From the NCBI GenBank assembly GCA_016699755.1, contig CP065009.1:930001-994000 (forward strand): a stretch of 64,000 nucleotides of DNA, given 5' to 3'. The DNA comes from Candidatus Peregrinibacteria bacterium (GTDB lineage Bacteria; Patescibacteriota; Gracilibacteria; CAIRYL01; GCA-016699755). The notes below the pieces were generated by a model that was given only the letters and a program-made list of their open reading frames with translations, did not search any database and was not told the origin of the DNA. Positions 15,806 to 25,104 of this stretch are shown here, one piece after another. A program made the translations under genes and the position numbers. The stretch's first letter is position 1. Each line of letters opens with the position of its first letter.

Positions 15806-17566
15806 ATGAAAAAAACTTTTCACTTTTTTGCTCCAGAAATACGAAAATACAAGTGGTGGCTTGTGGGAATGATTATGAGTATTTCTCTCGTCAGCATCAC
15901 TCAAAGCGGATATCCATTTCTGTTGCGAAAAATTGCAAATATATTTTCCAATGATCCATCAAGAGAAAGTGAAGTCCTTCTCCATCAGGTCTTCTTGAGC
16001 ATTTTTGGACTTTACGTGTGCACATTTTTTTTATGGAGAATCTTCGAGTGGACAATTATTCATTTCGAGAGCCTGTCTATGCGAGACATTGACCAGCGAT
16101 CTTTTGCGATCATACAAAAAAAGTCATTCCGTTTCTTCCAAGAAGAACATATTGGAAGTCTTGTCAAAAAAGCAGGTCGTTTGGTAAATGCCTTCGAAAC
16201 ATTCTTCGATCAGCTCTCGTTTATTCTCTTTCGAAATATTCTCGACATCCTCATTATTCTCACTATTTTTTCAATTCAAAAACCAATTATCGGACTTCTT
16301 TTTGGCGTGTGGAGTATCCTTTTTATTGGAGGAAACTACTTCTTCTCCCGTTGGAAACTGAAATATGATGAGGCGGTTGCAAAAGCAGATTCGCAAGTAG
16401 GAGGAGTATTCACCGACTCTTGGGGAAACTTTGGCGCCGTAAAAAGCTTCGCAAAAGAAGAAGAGGAGTTCGAGAGGGCGAAACATGCCACAAGCTATTG
16501 GGAGAAGAAGAATCGAAAATCATGGATTTTGAACAATTTTTCCTTTGCCATTCAGAGCTTTCTCATGATTTCTATGGAAATTATAATCATTCTTGTGCTC
16601 ATCAATGGATGGAAGAAAGGAACCACAAATGTTGGGGATTTCATTTTTTTCGAAACATTTCTTATTCCCCTGTTTCGCACACTGTGGGACTTTGGAAAGA
16701 ATCTTCGGCAACTTTTTCGCGCTATCGCTGACGCGAAAGAGATGGGAGAAATTTTGGAACAAGAAGAGGAAGTAAAAGATATCTCAAATGCTCCAGAAAT
16801 TGTTGTAAAAAAAGGAGATATTGCCTTTCACGATGTTCAGTTTTCCTATTCTGGAGATCGACAAGAAATTCAAAACATCAGCCTCACCATTCCTGCTGGA
16901 CAAAGCGTAGCGCTTGTTGGAAACACAGGATCTGGAAAAACAACTATCACAAAACTTCTCTTGCGATTTTTTGATATCTCTTCTGGAACCGTCACTATTG
17001 ATGGACAGAATATCGCTCATGTAACGCAACAATCGCTTCGAAGGAGCATTTCCCTTGTTCCGCAAATGCCAGAACTCTTCTTTCGAAGTATTTCAGAAAA
17101 CATCGCCTTTGGAAAAACAGGAGCCTCAAAAGAAGAAATCCGGAAGGCGGCAGAAAAAGCAGGAGCGATTGATTTTATCAATGCCCTTCCAAATGGTTTT
17201 GACACACTCGTAGGAGAACGTGGAGTCAAGCTTTCAGGTGGAGAAAGACAACGCATTGCTATTGCTCGTGCATTTCTCAAAGATGCTCCCATTCTCGTAC
17301 TGGATGAGGCGACAAGTGCGCTCGACTCCATTACTGAAAAAGCAGTTCAAGGAGCGATAGAAGCGCTTCTCAAAAATCGAACGAGTATTGTTATTGCTCA
17401 TCGACTTTCAACTATTTTGCAAGTTGATCGAATTCTTGTACTCGAAAAAGGAAAGATTGCGGAAGATGGTACGCATGAAGAGCTCCTCAAAAACAAGGGG
17501 TGCTATGCGGAAATGTGGGAACATCAGTCTGGAGGATTTTTACAAGAGGATGATGTTTCTCTTTGA
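15806..17566 (+). CDS. ABC exporter, fused membrane and ATPase domains
   Basis: A 586-residue half-transporter of the MsbA/lipid or peptide exporter type. Six hydrophobic helices fill about residues 15-310. The nucleotide-binding domain follows with Walker A GNTGSGKTT, Q-loop VPQMPELF, signature LSGGERQR, Walker B ILVLDEATSALD and switch His in IAHRLS. ATG 15806 was chosen because the frame upstream (from 15755) runs through the terminator. It would act as a homodimer in the membrane; the substrate cannot be inferred. Confidence 0.93.
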   Translation: MKKTFHFFAPEIRKYKWWLVGMIMSISLVSITQSGYPFLLRKIANIFSNDPSRESEVLLHQVFLSIFGLYVCTFFLWRIFEWTIIHFESLSMRDIDQRSFAIIQKKSFRFFQEEHIGSLVKKAGRLVNAFETFFDQLSFILFRNILDILIILTIFSIQKPIIGLLFGVWSILFIGGNYFFSRWKLKYDEAVAKADSQVGGVFTDSWGNFGAVKSFAKEEEEFERAKHATSYWEKKNRKSWILNNFSFAIQSFLMISMEIIIILVLINGWKKGTTNVGDFIFFETFLIPLFRTLWDFGKNLRQLFRAIADAKEMGEILEQEEEVKDISNAPEIVVKKGDIAFHDVQFSYSGDRQEIQNISLTIPAGQSVALVGNTGSGKTTITKLLLRFFDISSGTVTIDGQNIAHVTQQSLRRSISLVPQMPELFFRSISENIAFGKTGASKEEIRKAAEKAGAIDFINALPNGFDTLVGERGVKLSGGERQRIAIARAFLKDAPILVLDEATSALDSITEKAVQGAIEALLKNRTSIVIAHRLSTILQVDRILVLEKGKIAEDGTHEELLKNKGCYAEMWEHQSGGFLQEDDVSL

Positions 17567-17584
17567 GAAGATTTGTGAGACTTC

Positions 17585-18562
17585 TCAGGGAACCCGAACT
17601 GCACCAAAAAGCTGATCGAGAATGTGATCTGTTGTTACCTCTTCTGCTTCTGCTTCGTAGGTTGGAATAATACGGTGTCGCAAAACATCTTTTCCAATAT
17701 CTTTTATATCGTCTGGCGTCACAAAATCTCGATTCCTCAAGAGTGCCATTGCTTTTGAAGCCAAAAGAAGCGCTATAGAAGCACGTGGAGAAGCGCCAAA
17801 GGCAATAAGTGGCGTAAGGTCGGGAATTCCGGCAGATGCTGGGTGTCGACTCGCAAAAACAATATCTCGGATGTAATGCTTTATAGAATCATCCGCGTAT
17901 ACTTTTTTACAGATTTTCTGAAGTGCAAGAATATCTTTTCCCGAGATTACCTTCTTTGACTCTTCTTCTTCAAAAGTTTCATTCAAATTCATAATGGCAA
18001 TTTCTTCTTCTGGAGAGGGGTAAGAAACGGTTACCTTCATGAGAAAGCGATCTGTTTGGGCTTCGGGAAGCGCGTAGGTTCCCTCTTGTTCAATAGGATT
18101 TTGTGTCGCCAACACAAAAAATGGTGATGGCAAGGCAAGGGTTTCTTCTCCAATAGTCACCTGCTTTTCTTGCATAGCTTCGAGCAAAGCACTTTGAACC
18201 TTCGCCGGTGCACGATTGATTTCATCCGCGAGAATAAAATTGGCAAAAACTGGACCTGTTTTTACAGAAAAAGTGTGATCTTTTGGGTTGTAGATACGTG
18301 TTCCAATGAGGTCGGAAGGAAGAAGATCTGGGGTAAACTGAATACGACGAAAAAGAACACCCATAGTTTTTGCAAGAGTGGATATGGACTTCGTTTTTGC
18401 AAGACCCGGAACGCCCTCAAGAAGGACATGTCCACCGGAACAAATAGCAATAACAAGTCGCTCCAAAAGATCTTGCTGACCGATAATAGCTTTTTTCATT
18501 TCTGCCAATACTTCTTGAAGCAAAACATTGGCAGAAGAAATATCCATTTCTTTTTTACTCAT
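17585..18562 (-). CDS. MoxR-family AAA+ ATPase
   Basis: 325 residues, normal length. Walker A GVPGLAKT, Walker B with the family motif LADEINRAPAKVQSALLEAMQE, sensor 1 VLATQNPIEQEGTYALPEAQ, and a lid domain that includes SPRASIALLLASKAMAL. MoxR proteins are chaperone-like ATPases that usually work with von Willebrand A proteins. The start overlaps the preceding batD-like stop by 4 bases. No DUF58 or vWA gene lies beside it in this window. Confidence 0.94.
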   Translation of the reverse strand: MSKKEMDISSANVLLQEVLAEMKKAIIGQQDLLERLVIAICSGGHVLLEGVPGLAKTKSISTLAKTMGVLFRRIQFTPDLLPSDLIGTRIYNPKDHTFSVKTGPVFANFILADEINRAPAKVQSALLEAMQEKQVTIGEETLALPSPFFVLATQNPIEQEGTYALPEAQTDRFLMKVTVSYPSPEEEIAIMNLNETFEEEESKKVISGKDILALQKICKKVYADDSIKHYIRDIVFASRHPASAGIPDLTPLIAFGASPRASIALLLASKAMALLRNRDFVTPDDIKDIGKDVLRHRIIPTYEAEAEEVTTDHILDQLFGAVRVP

Positions 18563-19461
18563 ACGTTGGGAAAAGAAGAAAAAAGATGATGTGTGCGATG
18601 AAGGAGATTGGTTTTATCAAGAGATTTTCGAGCAAAAAGCGCGCCATCCAATGTTTCTAAAAGAGGTTGAACATACGGAAGAAGCTGAGAAGAACGCTCT
18701 TGCAAAACAGCGAGAATTTCTCTGCTCGTCATCTCTTCGGCAGAAATCCCCTCTGTATGCGAAATAAAAAGACGGAGAGCAGAGAGAAGTTTTTTCGCAA
18801 AAACAGCGTCATCTTCGGAAACATGCGGAAGAATAATATCAGGAGTTTTAGGAGGAAAAAATTCCTCTGAGGGAATAACTTTGGAGATGCGATTTTTTTT
18901 TCGACCAAGAAGAAAAGATATTCCTCCTGCACACACCCCAATAACCAAGAGTAAAACTGCCGTGGTGTTCCACACTTTTTTTTGCTCTGGAATGTGCTCC
19001 TCATCCTTCATAAAAGAGGCTTCGGAAGATTCTGAATTATCTTTCTGATGAATTTCTGGAGGAGAAATGACAGAAAGGGAGAGAATATTCGATTGAATTT
19101 TTTCTCCACTGGAAAAAACAACAGTCGCTGGACCAAGGGAAAAAGTTCCGGTCTTCTGCGGAAGAATCGTGGTATGTAATTGGAATTCTGAATTCATTTT
19201 CCCATTCACAACTGTCATTCGACTACTTTGTGAAGTTCCCTGCTGTATAAACTCTGGTGGAATTGGTACATTTACAGAAGCGATAGAAGCATCTCCGGTT
19301 CCTCGCAATATAAGACTCACAGAAAAGGATTCATTCACAATAATATTTTCCGTTTGTAAAACAAGTTCTGCTGTAAATGACCCTTCGCTTCTTCCCGAAG
19401 ATATCGGCAGAAGAAAAAGGAGAAGGAAAGCGCTGACAGAAAGAAGAATGCGCGAAAACAT
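18559..19461 (-). CDS. BatD-like secreted/membrane protein
   Basis: 300 residues: a signal peptide (LLSVSAFLLLFLLPISSGRS), a beta-rich extracytoplasmic region (about 25-160) with the VNESFSVSLILRGTGD and LPQKTGTFSLGPATV patterns of BatD/oxygen-tolerance domains, a membrane helix near 183-205, and a 95-residue cytoplasmic tail. It is coupled to moxR by a 4-base overlap, which supports the BatD assignment. Its function with MoxR is not established in this group. Confidence 0.7.
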   Translation of the reverse strand: MFSRILLSVSAFLLLFLLPISSGRSEGSFTAELVLQTENIIVNESFSVSLILRGTGDASIASVNVPIPPEFIQQGTSQSSRMTVVNGKMNSEFQLHTTILPQKTGTFSLGPATVVFSSGEKIQSNILSLSVISPPEIHQKDNSESSEASFMKDEEHIPEQKKVWNTTAVLLLVIGVCAGGISFLLGRKKNRISKVIPSEEFFPPKTPDIILPHVSEDDAVFAKKLLSALRLFISHTEGISAEEMTSREILAVLQERSSQLLPYVQPLLETLDGALFARKSLDKTNLLHRTHHLFSSFPNV

Positions 19462-19519
19462 ATTTCGTATCGCGAAAGAGCATACCGTTTTTCATGGATA
19501 TTTTCAATATCCGTTTATC

Positions 19520-20239
19520 TCACCAACTCTCTCGATTAATGTGCTCAGGGGAAACTCCTTTTTCCATCAAAATTTGTTGCATTTCCTTTACCATAGTATA
19601 TCCCCCACAAAGTGAGACTTCTGCATTTTCAAAAAAACTTGCGTCTAGTGTGGATGCAATAGTTGTTACACGTCCCTCTCTATAGTTTTCTGGCGGAAGC
19701 TTTGGCTGACTCACACAAAAAGTGATATGACACCTTTTTGGGCTTTTGGATTCCCAATGAGAAAACTCTTCTTGAAAACAGAGATATTCCTCATTTCGAA
19801 CTCCAAAGAAAAGAAAGATCTCTGGCGCATTTGACTCAGAAGAAAAGAAATGAAGCATACTCCGAAATGGGGCAATTCCTGTTCCAGTAGCAAAAAAGAT
19901 TTGCCGTTTCTGAGGAAAACGAATGCCAAATTTCCCAAGAGGTCCAAGAAAATCAACCACTTTTCCAGGAAGAGAGTCCCACAGAAATGTACTCGCTTTT
20001 CCATTAGGAACGTGTTTCACTACCAATTCAAAAAATGGAAGCTCTTGTGGAGCAGATGCAAGAGAATAGGCACGACGAGCGCCATCATCTGGTAAACAGA
20101 GAAGAAGAAATTGTCCAGGAGAAAAAGAGGAGGGAGAAGTCTCAGAAGAAATACAAAATCGAAAAGACCTCGTTTCGTGTGCAACGTCTTCAAATTGCAC
20201 AAGTTTGGCAGAAAAAGAGGGATTAGGAATCTTACTCAT
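19520..20239 (-). CDS. Ferredoxin-NADP reductase-type FAD/NAD(P)H oxidoreductase
   Basis: 239 residues with an N-terminal FAD-binding barrel (RAYSLAS flavin motif near residue 56) and a C-terminal pyridine nucleotide domain (GTGIAPFRSML; CGGYTMVKEMQ). It ends INRESW, close to the aromatic-ended C-terminus seen in this family. There is no 2Fe-2S Cys cluster, so it differs from PyrK and from the fused phthalate-type reductases. The partner electron carrier is unknown. It overlaps the upstream glycosyltransferase gene by 4 bases, implying one operon down to moxR. Confidence 0.88.
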   Translation of the reverse strand: MSKIPNPSFSAKLVQFEDVAHETRSFRFCISSETSPSSFSPGQFLLLCLPDDGARRAYSLASAPQELPFFELVVKHVPNGKASTFLWDSLPGKVVDFLGPLGKFGIRFPQKRQIFFATGTGIAPFRSMLHFFSSESNAPEIFLFFGVRNEEYLCFQEEFSHWESKSPKRCHITFCVSQPKLPPENYREGRVTTIASTLDASFFENAEVSLCGGYTMVKEMQQILMEKGVSPEHINRESW

Positions 20240-21279
20240 GACGAATGGAAAGAAAGAGAATTCTTTTGACGAAGAGAAGTATCGAGCAGCAGGGATATTA
20301 TCAAGTATCCAATAATAATACCCCCAAGAAGGAGAATTTTTCCAAAGGTTTCAAGCTGAAGGCTCGCCCATCCCAAAAAAACAGATGGCAGAAAAAAGAA
20401 CAAAAGAATCATGCGATCAGAAAAACCCGCTTTTCGAAGGCGATCATGTAAATGCAATTCATCCCCTCCTTGAAGGGGATTTTTTTTCGAGAGAAGACGC
20501 CGAAGAATCACAAACAACGCATCAAAAAATGGAATTGCCAAAACAAGAAGAATGGTCGCCATTTTTCCTCCAGAAAAAACAGAAAGCGTGGCAATAATAA
20601 ATCCGTAAGACATAGCGCCCGTATCTCCGAGAAGCATTTTTGGAGGAGGAATATTGAAGAGGAAAAATCCAAATGCAGAGGCAGCAAATACAAAGGAAAG
20701 GAGTGCAATTTCTGTTTGAGAAACAAGTGGGGTAAGACTGAGCCACCCCAAAAAACTACCCGCAGAGGCAGCAGAAGCAGAAGAAAGCCCCGGAACACCA
20801 TCAAGCCAATTGAGGATATTGGCAAAGCCAACAATCCAAAGCATCGTTATAATCTCTGGAAGCCAGAAAAAAGCATCTCTCAGAAAGAGTGTCTCTCCAA
20901 ATGGATTCCCCAAATACTCAATAGAAACTCCAGAAAAAACAACCATTCCTGCGGCACAAAAATGAATCAGGAGTCGAAATGCCGAAGGAAGATGTCGTCG
21001 ATCATCCCAAAAACTTACAAGGGCAATACAGGAAACAGCTCCACAGAAAAAAAGGAGGGAGACATTGAGTTTTGGAAAAAAAAGAAGAATAGAAACAAGA
21101 AAAGCACATATCGGAGCAACTCCTCCGGGATAAGGAATAGGAGAGCGCTTATACCCATATTTTTCTGGACGATCGAGAAGTCCTATTCTCGGAAAAAAAT
21201 GAAGTGTTGCAAAACACAACAAGAGACTCAAACAAAAAGAGAAGGAAATAAGAAAAAGTGGAGAAAACCAGAAAGACAT
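20236..21279 (-). CDS. MraY/WecA-type polyprenyl-phosphate sugar-1-phosphate transferase
   Basis: A 347-residue protein with about ten hydrophobic helices. Family motifs: KRSPIPYPGGVAP after helix 1, NILNWLDGVPGLSS and the metal-binding LLGDTGAMSYGF. The motif IV region reads GGDELHLHDRLRKAGFS, a variant of the HIHHR loop typical of WecA/TagO rather than MraY. It would transfer a UDP-sugar phosphate onto undecaprenyl phosphate at the inner membrane, starting a surface glycan. It is the first gene of the operon that ends with moxR. Confidence 0.88.
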   Translation of the reverse strand: MSFWFSPLFLISFSFCLSLLLCFATLHFFPRIGLLDRPEKYGYKRSPIPYPGGVAPICAFLVSILLFFPKLNVSLLFFCGAVSCIALVSFWDDRRHLPSAFRLLIHFCAAGMVVFSGVSIEYLGNPFGETLFLRDAFFWLPEIITMLWIVGFANILNWLDGVPGLSSASAASAGSFLGWLSLTPLVSQTEIALLSFVFAASAFGFFLFNIPPPKMLLGDTGAMSYGFIIATLSVFSGGKMATILLVLAIPFFDALFVILRRLLSKKNPLQGGDELHLHDRLRKAGFSDRMILLFFFLPSVFLGWASLQLETFGKILLLGGIIIGYLIISLLLDTSLRQKNSLSFHSS

Positions 21280-21341
21280 TTTTCAAGGGAGCAAAGAGGT
21301 GCACCCATTTTCTCACAGAGAAAAGAAAAAGAGAATACAAG

Positions 21342-21375
21342 AAAAAAAAGACTATTCCTATTCGGAATAGTCTTT
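21342..21375 (-). terminator. Intrinsic terminator of the upstream minus-strand gene
   Basis: A perfect 12-bp stem, AAAGACTATTCC with GGAATAGTCTTT, around a 5-base loop, followed on the minus strand by a run of T (A run 21342-21349 on plus). It ends the gene at 21401-22621 and isolates it from the glycosyltransferase operon. Confidence 0.9.
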
Positions 21376-21400
21376 AAGAAGTCTTTAAAAGGAGGAGGGA

Positions 21401-22621
21401 TTAGTTTTCTTCGCTAACAGCAGGAAGAACCACTTCGAAGAGAACAGAATACCCTTCTACCATCCCTTTTCCTCGAGCAAGGCATATTGGAGAAAGGAGT
21501 GCTTGTGGAGCAGAATCCCCTTCCATAAAGTATCCGCATTCAAATCCTGTGAGCTCTGCTTCAGAAACAGGAACAGTGTCACCTCTTGCAACATCATAGA
21601 ATTTACGACGATCTTCAGTAGCAATAGCACCAGGATATTGCAGTTCTACGTTACCAAGTTGAAAAATCCCCTCTTGTAAAAAACTTGTCACCGCTTCGAC
21701 ATTTTTCGTAGGAAGAGTGGTCTGCTCAGTAATATTGGGGAAGTTTGAGTAAAGAGCCGTGATCATTTGGTCATTCACATGAACATCAGCAACACCTATT
21801 TTTCCTGGAGTAAAAGTAGAGGAATCTTCTTCAGACTCGTTTCCAAGAGACAAAACCGGAAGAGAAAGGTTTGGGCGGAATCGATACCAAACATCTCCTT
21901 GCTCTTTCTCAAATGTCTCCACTGAATAAGGGAATTGCAACAATCCCAAATGAGAAAGTGTATCACCTACTTCCTGTCCAGAACTAACGGGGCTCCCCGA
22001 AAGATGAAGATTTGGAGCTGAAACAAAAAGGTGATAGACATCGTATGTCAAAAAGAATTCTCCAGTTTTCACATTCACCACATTATACACCTGCTCATTC
22101 ATACGGAGGATATGTCCAATAAGACCAAGATTATCCCGAAGCTCTTTGACAACATCATATAGAGTTTTATCGAGTGGACGTGCGAGAAGGTACACAGGAA
22201 GCGTTTCGGGAAGATTGGTAATAGAAGAAAAATCATCTGTTTTCCACGAAATTTGATACGTTTTTTCTTTTTTGGGCTGTGGTTCTGATCGAGAAATAGA
22301 AGTATCTTCGAGTTCTTTCTTCTGAGGTTCAGTAAAAAACTTGTATTCATTCTGTAAGCCAGCTCCAAATACAGCTTCTTGTACATCTTGAGCTGTTGGA
22401 GGAGGTGGTGGAGCAGGCTCGTTTTCAGGAGGTATTTTTTCTATATCATCTTCAATATCCTTACTCGTATCGTCATCATCTCCACGATCATAAGCAGGGG
22501 GCGAAAGAAGAGTGTCATTTTTATTTTCTTGGGGTTCTTGTGGTTTAGATGCCAAAAAAGCAAGAATTGCCAATATGACAACCAACAAAATACCTCCAAC
22601 AATGAGAACCGGCTTTTTCAT
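21401..22621 (-). CDS. Membrane-anchored protein of unknown function
   Basis: A 406-residue protein not recognised. It has one N-terminal helix (VLIVGGILLVVILAILAFLA, about residues 5-24). An acidic, proline-rich linker follows (DDDDTSKDIEDDIEKIPPENEP in parts), then a large outward-facing domain of mixed alpha/beta character. No lipobox Cys is present. Two Cys near the C-terminus (FECGYF and SPICLARG) could form a disulfide. It is a single-gene unit with its own terminator. The topology suggests an envelope role; nothing more specific is supportable. Confidence 0.75.
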   Translation of the reverse strand: MKKPVLIVGGILLVVILAILAFLASKPQEPQENKNDTLLSPPAYDRGDDDDTSKDIEDDIEKIPPENEPAPPPPPTAQDVQEAVFGAGLQNEYKFFTEPQKKELEDTSISRSEPQPKKEKTYQISWKTDDFSSITNLPETLPVYLLARPLDKTLYDVVKELRDNLGLIGHILRMNEQVYNVVNVKTGEFFLTYDVYHLFVSAPNLHLSGSPVSSGQEVGDTLSHLGLLQFPYSVETFEKEQGDVWYRFRPNLSLPVLSLGNESEEDSSTFTPGKIGVADVHVNDQMITALYSNFPNITEQTTLPTKNVEAVTSFLQEGIFQLGNVELQYPGAIATEDRRKFYDVARGDTVPVSEAELTGFECGYFMEGDSAPQALLSPICLARGKGMVEGYSVLFEVVLPAVSEEN

Positions 22622-22777
22622 GGGAGAGAAGAAAAGGATATATCCTTATTCTACAGAGGACAACCAAGAAAATCAAATCCCTTATAGATACATATCTGTA
22701 TTCCAAGCCCACCACAAAACCCCTTTCACGAAGAGACAAACTTTATCTCAGGAAGCCCTGATGAAAAAAATCTTTGT

Positions 22778-23620
22778 TTATAAGAGTATTTCCGCACTCC
22801 TCGCAGAATGGCATTGAATATTTATGGCAACCGGAAGCGATGCCATGTGTGTTGGAGCATACTCAATATGTGTTGAAAGCACAGTGGTATTTCCACCAAA
22901 CCCCATAGTTCCGATTTTCAATGCGTTTACTTCTCGTGTGATTCTTTTTTCAAGTGCAGTATATCGCGCATCCGAATCCACATCTTTTGAGGGACAAAAA
23001 AGAGCGCGTTTTGCGAGAACAGCAACAGAATCGAATGTTCCTCCAATACCAATTCCCAAAATCCACGGGGGGCAACTTGTTCCTCCTGCTTTTTTGGCAG
23101 TTTCTAAAACGGTTTTTACAACCCCCTCTTCTCCGTCTGCTGGACGAAGCATGGTGAGGGTTGATTTATTTTCTGCCCCTCCACCTTTTGGGAGAAAAGT
23201 TATGCGAATATTCTCTCCCAAAACCTGCTCCAAGTGAAGAAGTGGTGGAGTGTTGTCTTTTGTGTTTCTTCTATCGAAAAGTGGATCAAAAACAATACTC
23301 GCTCGGAGTCGGTACTTTGTATAGCTCTCCGAAACCGCTCGTTTCAGCGTTTCGAAAATCGGTTCTTCGAGTACTACCCCCATTCCTATTTCCACAAAAA
23401 AAACGGCTGTTCCGGTATCCTGACAGAGCGGAAGTTGTCTTTCTGATGCTTGCTTTGCGTTTTGTATAATTGTTTGAAGCGCTAATTTGGCAGAAGCATT
23501 TTCCTCTTCCCCCTCTGCCTTTCTGATTTTTTTCTGTATCTCTTCTGGCAAGACAAAATTTGCCGATTGAATGAGTTTTTCTGCCGCTAAAAAAATATCA
23601 CTTGCCGGAATTGTCCTCAT
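22778..23620 (-). CDS. Class I fumarate hydratase/tartrate dehydratase alpha subunit
   Basis: 280 residues matching the alpha half of iron-sulfur class I fumarases. The three expected cluster Cys are visible in LPLCQDTGTA, GGTSCPPWILGIGIGGTFD and INIQCHSARSAE, and the substrate loop GGGAENKS is present. It reversibly hydrates fumarate to malate when paired with a beta subunit or domain. No beta gene lies next to it within this window, and no other TCA gene is nearby. Full length of the alpha subunit suggests it is functional with a partner elsewhere. Confidence 0.92.
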   Translation of the reverse strand: MRTIPASDIFLAAEKLIQSANFVLPEEIQKKIRKAEGEEENASAKLALQTIIQNAKQASERQLPLCQDTGTAVFFVEIGMGVVLEEPIFETLKRAVSESYTKYRLRASIVFDPLFDRRNTKDNTPPLLHLEQVLGENIRITFLPKGGGAENKSTLTMLRPADGEEGVVKTVLETAKKAGGTSCPPWILGIGIGGTFDSVAVLAKRALFCPSKDVDSDARYTALEKRITREVNALKIGTMGFGGNTTVLSTHIEYAPTHMASLPVAINIQCHSARSAEILL

Positions 23621-23867
23621 AATATTCTCTGAAAGAAAGCAAAAACTATTTTGCCATAAAAATAATGGAGTACAAGAAGAAGGTTGTCATCAACGCATGT
23701 ATCAAGAATTCGTATGATAATTCCTTAAAAGTGCAAGTATAAAAGGAACATTATTTTTCTGTTTTGCAAGTTATTTTTCTTGCGAAATAAAATAGAGAGA
23801 AGATATATTTCCCAATCAGACTTCTTTTTATTGTTACTGAAAAAAGAAGCATTTTTTTCCTGAAAAA

Positions 23868-24911
23868 ATGGAAGAATATGGGGCAACAACCACCGCACCA
23901 CCCGAGAAACAATTTTCCAAAGCAATTGCGACAGAGATTCATGATCTTATTGCAAAGGCACAGCGTATTGCTATTATTTCTCACCGAAGTCCAGACGGAG
24001 ACACAAGCGGATCGGGGCTTGCTCTGAGGATTTTGCTTGAAGATCAACAAAAAATGGTCACCAATGTTTGTGGAGATCCACTTCCAACCTCATTCCAATT
24101 TCTTCCAAATGCCTCTCTTTTTGTTCCAGATTTTCATCCAGAAGAGTTTGACCTTCTTCTCACGGTAGACGCGGCAACAAGTGGTCAAACTGGATTTTCT
24201 GAAACAAAACCAGAGCTCTTCTCTGGAAAATATCCGCTTGTAAACATTGATCATCACATCTCTAATGAGCTTTTTGGAACCATAAATCTTGTTGATGCAA
24301 AGGCAAGCAGTACAACTGCGGTACTCTTTACTCTGTTTACCCTGTTTGGCTGGCGCATTTCACCAGATATGGCAACGTGCCTCCTTAATGGATTGATGAC
24401 AGATACGGGATCGTTTCAGCACACGAACACCACCCCCGAAACTCTGAGAATTGGAGCAAAACTTCTTTCTGCCGGAGCAGATCTCGAGAGTATCCGTCGG
24501 TATGTATTCCGTACTACTCCGGTTGAAACTATGCGTCTTTGGGGAAAAATTCTCTCTCGTGCCGAAAAGACAGCCGAAGATATTGTGGTTTCTTCCGTTC
24601 GGGAGGAGGACTTTCAGAGAACTGGTGCAGATCCAAAAGATGCGGCAGGAGCAATCGACTATCTCAATATGATTCCAAACGCAAAATATTCCATACTCCT
24701 CACCGAGCGCGGAGGAAAAGTAAAAGGGAGTTTACGCACACAACAGGACTCTGTGAATGTTTCTGAAATTGCGGGAAAATTTGGAGGAGGTGGACACATA
24801 AAAGCGGCGGGATTTACCGTTCCAGGAGTACTTCGGATGGAACGACGTTTTTCGATTATCTCTGAAGAGAAGACAGAAAATATTCTCCAAGAAGCAAAAG
24901 TACATTCATAA
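23868..24911 (+). CDS. DHH-family phosphoesterase (NrnA/oligoribonuclease-pAp phosphatase type)
   Basis: 347 residues. DHH domain motifs: AIISHRSPDGDTSGSG, LLTVDAA, VNIDHHISN with the paired His, and LMTDTGSFQHTNT. The C-terminal DHHA1 domain ends with GGGGHIKAAGF, the nucleotide-binding glycine motif. This set fits NrnA-like enzymes that degrade short RNA or pAp, or related c-di-nucleotide phosphodiesterases. Family membership is firm; the substrate is not. An AT-rich gap of 247 bases precedes it. Confidence 0.9.
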   Translation: MEEYGATTTAPPEKQFSKAIATEIHDLIAKAQRIAIISHRSPDGDTSGSGLALRILLEDQQKMVTNVCGDPLPTSFQFLPNASLFVPDFHPEEFDLLLTVDAATSGQTGFSETKPELFSGKYPLVNIDHHISNELFGTINLVDAKASSTTAVLFTLFTLFGWRISPDMATCLLNGLMTDTGSFQHTNTTPETLRIGAKLLSAGADLESIRRYVFRTTPVETMRLWGKILSRAEKTAEDIVVSSVREEDFQRTGADPKDAAGAIDYLNMIPNAKYSILLTERGGKVKGSLRTQQDSVNVSEIAGKFGGGGHIKAAGFTVPGVLRMERRFSIISEEKTENILQEAKVHS

Positions 24912-24933
24912 AAAACATTTTTCTTGAGGGAGT

Positions 24934-24960
24934 GAGTGACGAGTCGCTCGAAAATCCTTT
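24934..24960 (+). terminator. Weak intrinsic terminator after the DHH gene
   Basis: GAGTGA, loop CGAG, TCGCTC (24934-24949, one G-T pair) followed by GAAAATCCTTTTT. It is a short stem with an imperfect T tract, just before the dnaE promoter. Confidence 0.4.
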
Positions 24961-24990
24961 TTGACATTAGTAGAACCTCTTTTTTTTATA
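24961..24990 (+). promoter_or_regulatory. Promoter of dnaE
   Basis: A perfect -35 TTGACA (24961-24966) and TTTATA (24985-24990) 18 bases later. Transcription from here would leave a leader of about 75-110 bases before the dnaE start. Confidence 0.5.
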
Positions 24991-25104
24991 GGAATATGTA
25001 AGCATATGTATGCGTTTAGAGAGGTGTTTGCATTTTCTTTTTCATTCACTTTTTTAAAAAAACACGGAACAATGGAAACTCCTCACCGATCTCCTTTTTT
25101 TAAC

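Noticed and set aside
20452..21417. Long plus-strand open frame of 321 codons
   Set aside because: Antisense to the MraY/WecA-type gene, very basic and Asn/Lys-rich, with no family features.
24961..25104. N-terminal extension of dnaE by about 48 residues
   Set aside because: It would begin inside the TTGACA promoter element, and the sequence is hydrophobic and unlike DnaE; the conserved PHP domain begins right after ATG 25105.
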